DNA from: Tubiluchus corallicola
Taxonomy: Eukaryota; Priapulida; Priapulimorpha; Priapulimorphida; Tubiluchidae
Assembly: GCA_030141605.1 (NCBI GenBank)
Contig: JAQGDQ010002366.1
Location: forward strand, 805,160 to 869,159
Direction: 5' to 3'
DNA length: 64,000 nt
The position numbers and the translations under genes were made by a program. The notes under the pieces are model-generated. The model did no database searches. It saw only the letters and a program-made list of their open reading frames with translations, and was not told the DNA's origin. How positions within the stretch are numbered: the first letter of the stretch is position 1; each line of letters starts with the position of its first letter. Below are positions 50,901-62,900 of the stretch, in pieces.

Positions 50901-53900
50901 GTTGTTGATACAACTGATGTTCCACTGCCTGCAAAATACAGACCAGTTGTTTCGTTCACTGTACAGTTGCTTGTGCCCATCATTTCACTTGGCACCTCAT
51001 TATCAAAATTTACTACTGTCGGTTGTTTAAATCTGATATTTCTTAAACAACCTTGAAAGGCTCGTTGGGCATTTCCGTCTATTATTTGATTGCTGAAGTC
51101 AAGTGGAATGCCACCAAAATAGATCTCGAGTTGTATATTTAGAGGCGTAAATTCTTGTGATATCTGATTAGTATTATAGTCAGTTGCTGGCATATTTGGT
51201 TCCGTGATGTACAGTATGAGAAAATTGTTTGTACGAAAGATGTCCACTGTTCTCCATTCACCGTCATCGTATTTGTTTGTACTTTGCACAGACTCCACCC
51301 CTCGTAATGTACGCATTCTGAAAACCAGCCTCCCTTTTTCAATGTACAACGCGATAAAATTACGGGGAAAACGTTTCAAATCTGATGCGTAGAACATCAT
51401 TCCATTCGCTGCTAAAGAACGGAAATCCATCGAAAGGGCTAGTATGGTTTCCAGAGCATTCCTGCTAAGCGAATCCGAATTGAATTTAATGAAACTTTCT
51501 GGCTGATTTCCAAATTTTGTTCCATCTGTTTCTGGGTCAATTTCTGGCAATGAACATGTTGCAGGCGGTGTTACGGTTGTCAGGGTTGGTCCGGGTTCCT
51601 CTAGTTCTGGTTTGTTAACAGCATTAAGAGCAACATTTACTGCTTTTGTGATCAACATGGGCTCACTAATATCTACCGTTTGCCCATTTATCGTGATATT
51701 TGCAGCGTCTCCGTTATAGAAAGAAGCACTAGGCAATTGTGTTGGCACAAATATGTTAACAGGAACTCCTCCAATATAGACTGTTAGGGTGTCTCTTGGA
51801 GCTGTAGGTAGAAAAACTCTGTTTCTTTGAACATACCGAATACTGTCTACCATTATTACTGGGAAATTTGTCTTGAACTCTATATGTACCTCATGCCATT
51901 GTCTATCATTTAGTTCTAGTCCTCTGGTTTGGATAGGAATGCCAAAATTCATGCCAGCACTAACAAACTGCATAAATATGTCGCCATTAAACAAGCCTAT
52001 ATAAGCTATGTTCCTTCGATTGTCTTCTGTGTACAGCAATAAGCTACTTGAAACGTGGGTTTTCAATGAAAATCCAACTTCCCGTAGCATGCCAATGCTC
52101 GCATCATGGATGTCAATGGCAATATATGAACTTTCTTCAGCAAAGCTTATTCCTACTTCAGTTGGATATTTGCAACCTTCAGTAACACCACTGCTGCTCA
52201 AAAATTCTGCTAATTTTAGTGATTGTGGCAGAAATGGCTTCCTTTCTGATGACCTGTAAAAGACGTTTCTTAAGCAACCAGCATAACTTTTCTCCTCTTT
52301 ATCGCCCATTCCTCCTAGGAAGAATTTTAGTCTACCACTAAACTGTGGTAAAGATGTTCTAACTTGTTCAACCACGTTTTCTACTTCTACTGGCAGTGAT
52401 GTATTCAGACTGGACAGAGCGATTAATGCAGTACTTCTATTGTAAACAGCTTTTACTTGATAATATTGTCCATCGTTGTAGGTGTTTAAGCTACTTATTG
52501 TTATGCCTCTGGAACTACCACCTTTTGTCTCCAGTCTGACTCTACCCTCTGCCATGGAAAGTTTATACTCTCCGGTATTATCAGCTTTAATTATAATCAA
52601 TGGGGCACTGCTGGTAAATGTGGAGAATTCTGCAAGAATGTCTAAACCAATGTCAAGTTCCACATCTGCGAATGCCAATTCAACGTACGAATTTATTCCA
52701 TTGAAACGAATGGCATCTCTGCAGACATCTGATGTGCACCTAGGTTTGTTCCAGGACATCATGTCGACTACCGGAGGTTTTGGGCAGCATATTTGTGGAT
52801 CATTCTGAATGGGTATTGGTGCGCTGGACTGCAACAGACTGATAGGCGATCCATCTATTCGCAAACCAAACAAGCAGCCAACATAGTTTTCTCTTGGTGT
52901 GTTTTTTGCAGTTTGGTAGTTTGATGGGATTCCTCCCAGAAACATTTGGGATGTTATGTTAATTTCTCCATTTTCATTGTTCAATTCTTCAACAACAGTT
53001 TCCTTTTTATTATTCTCTAGGTTTGTTATTGTTAAAGTGCCATGAAACTTAAAGCGAGATAGTGAAACTTCAAGCCAACATCCTGTACACAACTCATTCA
53101 CACTCCTCAGAACTACTTCTTTCTGTCCACCTCCAAATTTGAAAACAATTTTTTTATCACGAAGCTCGATACTAATACAATTCACTCCATTTCTGTCCTC
53201 AGCAAAATACAGAAGGCTGTCCATAGTGTCCACATCAAGCTTGAACTGCAGCACTAATTCATTGTGGATTGTAGATCTGGGTTGTATGTTAAACTGAAAT
53301 ATATCCTGTCCTGCTATATGTAATGGCATTGTTGCGTGCTCTGTTGCTTTCATTACTCGTGTCAGTAATTCATCAATAGATGTCATTTTCTCAAAAACAA
53401 TGGAAAAAGAATCTTGATTTTTGTCAACCAAATCCATAGACTGCTGAATTGAATCTGTGATTGTACTTGCTTTTCGTTTTATGTTCATTGTTCTTTGTTC
53501 GAGGTTTGATATTTGTGAATTAATTGCCTTGGTATTGTTTTCGGCTTTGGACAGTGCCATTTCGGCTTTTTCTATTTCAGCACCTTTAGGGGATAACTGT
53601 GATTGAACTTTTCGCACTTGAACACTAGTTTCTATGGCATTCTCTGACGCTTTTCTTACTTTATCTTCAATGTCATTTTCCTTCACCTCAAAGTTAATTG
53701 CATTTAGTTGCAGTTGTGTGCTCATTTTTTCCTGCTTAATGTCCTCCTGCCACAATGGCAGTGTCTGGTAGAGGCTTCTGTTAGCACTCGTTACTTCTGC
53801 TTTTAACCGGGCCACGTCAGTATCACTGCTAGCGGCAGTTGACTGTAGTTCCTGTGCCCGATTAAGTGCTAACTGAGCATCGTCATTCAAGTCTTCCACA

Positions 53901-56900
53901 CTACCAGCAAGTGTTACTGCATCCGAAATGGATTTGTCTGCTTTGTCAGCCAGTTCTTCAGCATTAGCGATTACTTCAATGGTGAATTTGTACCTCTCAA
54001 TAGCATCGACAGCTTCCTGGCCAATGTCAGCAACAGACGTGAAGGCTTCTGATATACGCTGAGCATCTGCCTCTATTTTCCGTAGGAGCCGATCGGTAGA
54101 CGTAGTTTGTAGTTCTGCTTCTTGTACAGCTTCTGATGCTATCTCCAGCCTCTCTGCAGCTTCTCTTGTTACAAGTGTCCATTCAGTTGATGCTTCTACT
54201 GCTTTGCTCAATGTGTCTGTGGCATTTCGAAACATATCCTCAGAATCTTCTAGTATTTTGATTGTTTTGTCAATGGCAGCCACAGTTCTATTAATTGTGT
54301 CGTTGGTTGCATTGACTTTTGTGTTAATGTCCAGTAGAGTGCTTTGAAAACTTTGAAGCTGAAGGTTAACCTGAAAAATTGATGTCTGGTTTGACTGGAC
54401 TGCATTCATGATCGTTATTAGGTCAGAGATTATTGCTTCAGCAGTTTCTTTTGTTTCCGTCACAGTTTCGTCCTGTAAATAATGAATATAAGTTAACGTA
54501 ACACTTTCAGTTTTTATTAAACTGTTAATTAATTATTAAAATCAGGAATAAAATCATTAGTTTTATGCCTGTATATGCATACCAAGCTGCCAGTTAGCTG
54601 TTTTAATTCTTTTATATTGTTGGTTAGGTTTCTAGCTTGTAACAGCTCTTGCATGAACAATACTTCTTCTTGTGTGAAATCGATGCTGACCTCATTGTCT
54701 GTAATTTCCAGATTCTCTACCTAGAAAATTTAAGGAACAGAGGTAGTGATACATTCAGGAACACATTTATTTTCAAAATAACATTTGTGTGATAATAAAA
54801 GAACTTATTTGACAAGTTGTTTTGCTGAGGTCGTGAGGTATTTCATCTATAAAGGGTTGTCCACATTTTGCTTCATGTGATTTGCTGTAAAACATGTGTG
54901 AGCATTGTTAAGATTTTGCCGATATCTGAGTTGCATATCTTAAATTTGGAAAAACTTGGATTGGCCGAATGAATATGTCATGTGTAATCATTTTACTAAT
55001 TATCCAAATATACTAATTTACTAAGTATAAGTTAATGAAAGTAAGTCATGCAGTTCAGTGAGACTCCTCGCAGATATTTACAACAAACTGAAGTAAGCGA
55101 GTTAAACAGTAGAGATTTATAGGCGAAAGGCATCTAATTCATACCATCTGATCAGCAGTGCTGACGTATCCTTGAATTACACCGAGAATGATGTGGTATG
55201 TGTTGTTATTGACCCTGTGTTTCTCTAGCAGCTCTTGTGCATTGAACAAGAACTGATGACATCTTGTTTGCAACATTTCGGTTTGGTTGAATATGGCCAG
55301 TACATCGTTTCTTGTTCGTTCCATTCGTACAACTTGTTGCTCCAGATCTCGTTCGTGAGTTGGCACCTGGTGAATTTATTTTACATAATAAGTACATAAA
55401 GGAGGATAAACAATGCTCAATTAAAAATCACTACCCCTATTTAAAAATCTAGTACAAGAGAAATTAGACAAAGAACAGAGTAAGTAGAGAACAGAACAAA
55501 GAACAGATTAGGTAGAGAACAGAGCAAAGAACAGGGTAAGAACATATTTACACAGCAAAGATTAGTAAACTAAATATTTAAAAAAGGGTTGTAAGCGTAT
55601 ATTGCCAATGGGTAAATATTTTCGACGTTAAAATGACATCAGTGTTAAGAATAAAACTGTGTATGACTACGTTGCTTGAATTTAAAACTCGCTGATGAAG
55701 GCTAAAAGTATTTTTACGTTGAATCTTTATAAAATGATTACAGCCATTTTCGGCACATATTCTAGATCTTGTGCTGCCGCTGTGATCCACAGATTACAAC
55801 AGTAAAAATATGAACCATAAGATTTTAACGACGTGTTTGACATCAAGAGAGCAAAAATTAAAATTTATATAAAGAATATTAAATCTAATTGAGAACAGGC
55901 ACAATTGATTTAAAATTTCAGCGTCGTTTTTAAGATTTTATCTCAAGAACTCATTTAAATTGTTGTTTAAGTAGAAACTGTAGCGAAATTAACTTGATGA
56001 GAAAGCAGACACTGCATATTCTAATTACTGTTGATGTTTGATCAAAAACAGAATGTATAATCCAAATAAAGGTATTTAAGGTGTTGTGCGTATACGTTTA
56101 GCAGTTATTCTGATAAAGGCGGCAAAAATGACTTACCAAAAATGATACATATTTGTAACATTTATTGTCAAAAAAAGACACATTTTGATGTAGCTGAAAA
56201 AATTAATAATAATAATAATAATATATTAACTTCATTTAGAGCATAGTCCAGGAAGAACACCTTAAGTAACTCTGTACTTATTTCCAAGGCGATCTCGATT
56301 ATTATTACCCACACGTTACGACGATAAATGCACGTGCTTGGTCGAAGAACCAGCGGTACCATTTTTGAAGTCCTTGGTATGACTCAGTTGGGAGTTGAAC
56401 CCTTAACCTCCCGGGTGGGAAGCGAGCATGCTGCCATTGAGCTGCACTACCAGCCTACTTTTTAAGTGTTTTCCGTAAGCATTGCCTTTAACCTTTAAAC
56501 CTTTTCAGTAATAGTTATGTTTTGCGAATAAATAAGAAATACGCTAATGAAAATAAATACATTATATGAATGTGAAATTAAAACTTGCCTGGCAGTACAT
56601 TTTATCCAAATATTTAGTATTTTACACCAAGGAGCTACTGGTAATAATTAATTTACATTTTTATCGAGAGATGTTGCTTTGCAGTTCTAATATTTCATGT
56701 CTCAGGAAAAAAACTTTGAACAGGTGAGTAGAATGAACAGTAACATCACAAGGAAAGCATCAGAAATTATTTAGAGAAATTGGCTCAAGTTTATCTAGCT
56801 CTAAAATAAGACTGAAAATGTTTTGCAAACTTTGCAGATGGCAAATCCTGTCAAAAATTTTACCTTATTTAAAAGTTCTCTAAGCTGTAATTGCATTTGA

Positions 56901-59900
56901 CTTAAGATTCCTGTTGATGTTGTGCCGAAAAAGTCCAGAGGTTCTGCCAGTTCCTGTTCTAATAATTGCAGTGTAGCTTCCTTCTCAACATATTGTCTAA
57001 GTTTCTCAGTATCATTGGCATAAATTTGTTCTCTTTCAAGCAACCTTTCACTGGCATCAAAGAGTGATGCATGACACTGTTCGCATTCACTACAGCCGTC
57101 TGCAGTAAAGCCAGTAAACATGCGCTTGCATTCCCCACATTGTCTACCACCTATACCGATCTTACATTCACACTGCCCTGTGGTCATGTCACATAGTCCT
57201 GTTGCAAAACTTTCTGCTACAGTACCAATAGGATCACAGTCGCACCGTTGACAGGGACGATTTGGCAGACCCCAGTATCCCTCAACACATTTATCACAGA
57301 ATTCTGAACGTGTGTCTACATTTGGAAGGCAGGGGCAAATGCCAGAATTGTCGCATTGAATAGTTCTGCTTCCATATTTATTGCATTTACAGTCGAGGCA
57401 ACCTTGTCGTGAAAATCTGTAGTATCCTTCTTGGCAAGAACTACATGTTCTTGTCCCAACCCCAGGATAGCATTCACATTGCCCTGTTGTATGGTTACAA
57501 ACATCTACAACTGAACCTGTCACATCACAGTCACATGGACTACAGTCTTGCTTTGATGCATCACCATAATAACCATCTAAACATCGATCACAATTTTTAC
57601 CTGTTGTCTTAAAGGCGCAGTCTATGCATGCACCTGTATCAGGATCACAAGTGTCAGAATTACCATGACAATTGCATGGTGTGCATTTACCACCAAGAAG
57701 AGGCTCCCCGTAATAAAATTCAATGCACTGGTCACATAAATTACCTGTATAACCTTGCTGGCAGTTCAGACATAAGGGACGTCCATTTGGTAGTAGCTCA
57801 CATTCTGTGCTGTTCACTCGTGGTGGAATGCAAGGACATTCTCTACAATCACCTGGTGTCCCAATAGTCGCATTTCCATAAAATCCAAGTTTACAGAAGT
57901 GACAGTTAAAACCTTCGGTATTGTGTTTGCAAGCTAAGCATTCGCCAGTGAGCTCGTCGCAGCTGTCAGAATGTCTATGACACTCACACCGAATGCATTC
58001 TCCCAGAGGTAATCCGCCTTTCCGTCTGTACCCAGTAGCACATTTTTCACAAGAAAGTCCTCTATAACCTGGACCGCATTCACACTCCTCTACGCTTACA
58101 GATTTCAGAGGTGAAAATGCATGAAGTGCTTTTCCGTATGAGATCCAGTACAGTCTTACATCATGTGCTCCATCATTGTATGCTGCTGGAACAAGAAATT
58201 CAGAAATATTTGCTAATGCAAGTAGCATCTGACTTCTTGTTGTATTTGAAACAAAGCTGGGGCTTTCTGTCCACTGGGTTTCATGTAGCTTAATTGATAT
58301 TTCTGTTGAGTCATCAGGCAAAACAGGAGAGAGTGTGTGGTACAGTGTAATTTCATTATTACTGTGGATAATTGCTTTTGGACCAGGAAGTGCTTCATTT
58401 ACTGTACCAAATGATGACAAGTCATCTTTGCTGTATTCAATGGTATAATTTATGTGGCTTCCATATGATGTCAGCAAATTTCCAGATAATTTTGGAATCT
58501 TCCAATAAATTTCATTACCACCTAGTCTAGGAATTTTCGCACTCAAACCTTGTACCCCTCGAATACGGGTCACATTAATTTCGACATTAAATTCAGACCT
58601 TCCTGACTCATCTACAATAGTGAAAGCAGAATAGTTGAAATTGGTTAGGTGATGTATGTATAGATTGGCTGCAAAGCATCTATCTGTTACACCCATGCAA
58701 ATACATTCTAAGCAACCTGTTTGATGCATTGTTGACTTAGAAAATGTGCCATCAGCACACCGATCACATAACAAGCCACCAGTTAAGTGCTTGCATTCGC
58801 ATTGACCTGTAGTTGTATTACATGCTGATGATATGCTGCCTGCCAGGTCACATCCACATGGTGTGCAACCTCTTTGTGACAGACCTTTGTAGCCAGCCCT
58901 ACATTCGCTGCATGTTTGCCCAGTAACACCACGTTTGCATCGGCACTCTCCAGTTTCAGTATTGCATTCGTGGCTTAAAGCTCCAACTCTACTGCAGTCA
59001 CACGGAAGGCAACCACGTGTAGCATTATATCCCCAGTGCCTTGGCTCACATTGGTCACATTGTTGCCCTCTTGTATTAGAAGGACAACTGCATTGGCCGC
59101 TTATGGGATCGCAAACTTCACTGTGCCCAAAACAATTGCAAGGTTTGCAACCATTCCCTGTTAATGAGTAAAAACCAACTTCACACTGTCTGCATCTGCG
59201 CCCACTTACTCCTTCTTTACATGGGCATTGGCCTCCATATGTTTCACACGTACTAGAGAAGCTACCTAGACGATGGCAGTTGCATTGGGAAGCGCCATCT
59301 AAGTAAAATGACACAACCGAGAATGCTGTTGGCATGCAATATCCTCTTTCTCGTGTCACATCACCAGATATGATATTGCAGCGACTAGCAAACTGCTGAG
59401 CCTCAGCTAACCCAAGCACATCTTCGGGAAAATAAAACTCATTTGGTAGGAGCACAAGACGATCCATGCGAATTTCCGCATTTGTTTGTATGTTGATACG
59501 TATTCTGTACTCTCCTGGATCAAGATTAAACAATTCTCTGTTTCCTGCTGTTCCAATTGCTTGATAGCACCACCTCAAACAAAAGTTGAGCAGAGTTGTA
59601 CCTTGCACTAAAGCACCAGCTGATGATGTGAGCTCTATGTTCACTACCGCTGTGAATTGCATAATGTAACGGATTAGTATATAAAATTGTCCTTTGAAAC
59701 CCTCCGGTACCTGAATAATTCCTCGAACAGTGTCCTGCTGTCCAACAAGAAGTGTATAACCAGGACCTAAAAACCCAGGATACAGTGTGTCATCCCTCTG
59801 AAAAGCAAAACTATGAATGTCTTCAAGATCAGCATAGATGAAGTGAAAGGTTGGCAAATAAGAATTTGTTCGTACTTGATTACAACGAGGCCCATCAATA

Positions 59901-62900
59901 TTATTGCGACAGTTACACATGCCTGTTCTTTTATCACAACCATCATTAGTTGCACCACCCCGATCACAGTCACACTTTTTACATCCATCTGGATCTGTTG
60001 CATCTAAATTGTAGAAGTTATCTAGACATTCATTGCATTGGCGTCCACCCACATTAACTTTGCAAGCACACTGTCCTGTTGTAGAATTACAGTCAGTGCT
60101 ACCACCTATCGCTCCTGCCGTGTTACACCTACATGGTTCACAGCCTGCTGGATTGTCTATATCTAATTTGAAGTAACCTTCTTTGCATAAATCACATTTT
60201 GATCCAATGACATTATCCTTGCAAAAGCAATTGCCTGGGTTCATGTTGTGCACTTGCTGTTCTTCAATGTCTCTAACGCATTGACCAGTTAATATGTTCA
60301 AGCTTGGATTTCCCTGTTTAATTCCAGCAAAGTTGCAGTTACATGGTTCGCAGGCATTGATGTCTGATTGCACTCGACCCAAAGGTCGATAATACAGCTC
60401 TGTACATTTCTCGCAGTTAATGCCTGTTGTGTTGTGTTGACAGTTGACACAAACGCCACCACCTTCGTATTGTCCATTAGCACTAAGACTCATCAATTGT
60501 TCTTCAACTTCACTCCTGTACTCACATGATGCTGCATGACCATAACATTCGCATTCTTGACAAGCCTGTCCTTCAACAAAAGCAAACTGGTTGAACAAAG
60601 GCAGGCATTCGTTGCATGATTTACCTCCTGTATTTCCTCCACAAATACATTCATATTTTCCTGTCAACTCATTGGGCTCACAACCTAATTCTTGTCCATT
60701 ACAAACACATTCAGCAAAGATTTCCAATTCACGCACAGTAAAATGTTGGAATAAGTCACCCCTTGCTCCCTCTGTAAGTTCCATGTCAAAGAATTTAACC
60801 CGTATCTGCTGAGCTGCAGTCCAATCTGGTATAGTAACATCATTAAAATCTAGTATTAAAATTTCATCACGATTGGCTGGTGTAGGTAGGGTGTACTCAC
60901 GGCAAATAACTTCGTTAACTCGGCTGGGAAGGAACAGTTCTTGTACATTGAAGGCATCTTCACAGTCTGCTGCATCAGTAACCATGTGTGCCCAAGGTCT
61001 GAAAAATTAATAACAATAATAATAATAATAATGCACTAAAATGATGTGGTATATTAGTATGAGATGCTTATTAGCATCAACACCACAATGACAGCAATAG
61101 CAGCATTAGCAACTTCAGCAACAACACCAGCAGCAACAACTACAGCAGCAGCAGCAACAACAACAACAATTACAAAAATGGTACTGGTGATTATACGGCA
61201 AGAACATTAACAATGTTCGTGTTAATCACGATGGTCATCATTTCTTCTCGTCAATTTCTAATGCATCCTAAGTGAATAATAAGTTTTTCAATGCTGCCTT
61301 TGGCTACTTATCTCTTTGAGTGAGCCAAGGCACACCTCTGTTATAATGGCTCATTAAAGGATTGTTTTTAGACAAATATTTCCGTAATTTCCCTTAGAAG
61401 AAATGCTTCTTACCTGAATCGTCTCCCATTATCAACAGTTTTTTCTACTGTCAGACGCCCTGGACGTTTGGAATCATACATTTTTATTATTATTTCTTTC
61501 ACGCGAAATTCTTGCTCTAGGTCAATTTGAATAACAGATTCTGGTCCTGGTCGGGAAAATCCTCTTTCACGGAGTCGAGATCTTGAAGCACTTTGCCAAA
61601 ATGTGTTGCGATCTCCGTCAACCATGAATCGGGGTGGATGAGACTGAAAGCGTGATGCAGCGTCACATACTTCCACAACACGTAGTGATTCGGCTTGCAA
61701 GACTTCAAAGTGACGATAGAATTCTTCTGGACCATCTAATCCGCATGTGACCTCCGCCGTGATTGGGCGACCTAATGCCATGTTGACAGGGATATTTTGA
61801 GCTAGTGCCTTTATCCAGAAAATGCCAAAGATTAGTATTATGATCGCCCAATGCATTTTTAACAGATATGAGAAATTGTTTGTTTTGTATATCACACACA
61901 ACAACTGCACATCATAGTCCTGTAGTGTTTGAAATATGTGTCTTCTATTGCCAGTGCTGCATAAATAGCTTTGCTAATGGTATAAAGAATCTATATATTA
62001 TGTACAGGTCACAGCTGTTATGTGTCACTGCTCCTTTAGTGAAACAGAATTGTCAGATAGCTATGATGTACTTGTAACACCTGGATCAGATGTCATAAAT
62101 GAAATATTTATTATCACATTTTAGGAAGATTTAGATAATTTTATTTTCACAACAGTCACTTGCATATTACCACTTTGAATAAAACAGAAACATAAAATAA
62201 TAACTATTACTTTTTTGCAAATTGATGTTTCAGCAAACTTCAATATAAAAAATAGCAATGAATGTTGTGAGTAGAAGGGAAGAGCAAAGCTTTCGAACCC
62301 TTCCCTCGAGTGAGGTGCTATATCGTGTTAATGAAGACAATGATTCAAGACAAATATACTGACTTACTTAAGTTCACAAAGGATGCCGTGTAGCAGCATC
62401 AAAAAGTACATTATTCTTGATTAATCAAGAATTATAAAAATGAATAAAACTGTCTTCTTACAAGATTACGTTGCAAAAATCAAATGAGATGCCGTTTCTG
62501 TAGGTCAACCATAGGTAATAAATGACTTACCAACTTAACAAGCCTTATTAAAGTGCTCAGTTTGAATGAATTCAAGTGGGTTTACATTATATCGTATGAG
62601 AAGTGAGACTTTGTAATAGATGCAATTTTCTTTTAATGTGTTAAAAACCTTCAATGAAATTTGAAATTATAACAACATTATTGCCAATGCAAAACTGCTG
62701 TTTGAAGTTTAATAGGCAATTTCTTTTGCTATGTAGCTCATAGACACAAAATTAAAAAAGGCATAGCATCGAGGACTGGCAAAAAACGTTGTTCAAAAAA
62801 ATTATCGTGAATGTCTAATCGTGAATTATCGATAAATGAATCAATGCAATTTTTTTTAATGGAACATGCATTTTTTGTGTGCTTAATGAATATGTATTGC

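Larger units (their letters stand above)
54473..56863. other. Laminin introns 2-4
   Basis: Introns 54473-54582 (110 bp), 54721-55144 (424 bp) and 55367-56863 (1497 bp), separated by two small coiled-coil exons. The largest contains a 28-bp tandem repeat (55469-55540) and a tRNA-derived SINE (56203-56458). Nothing else recognised. Confidence 0.6.
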
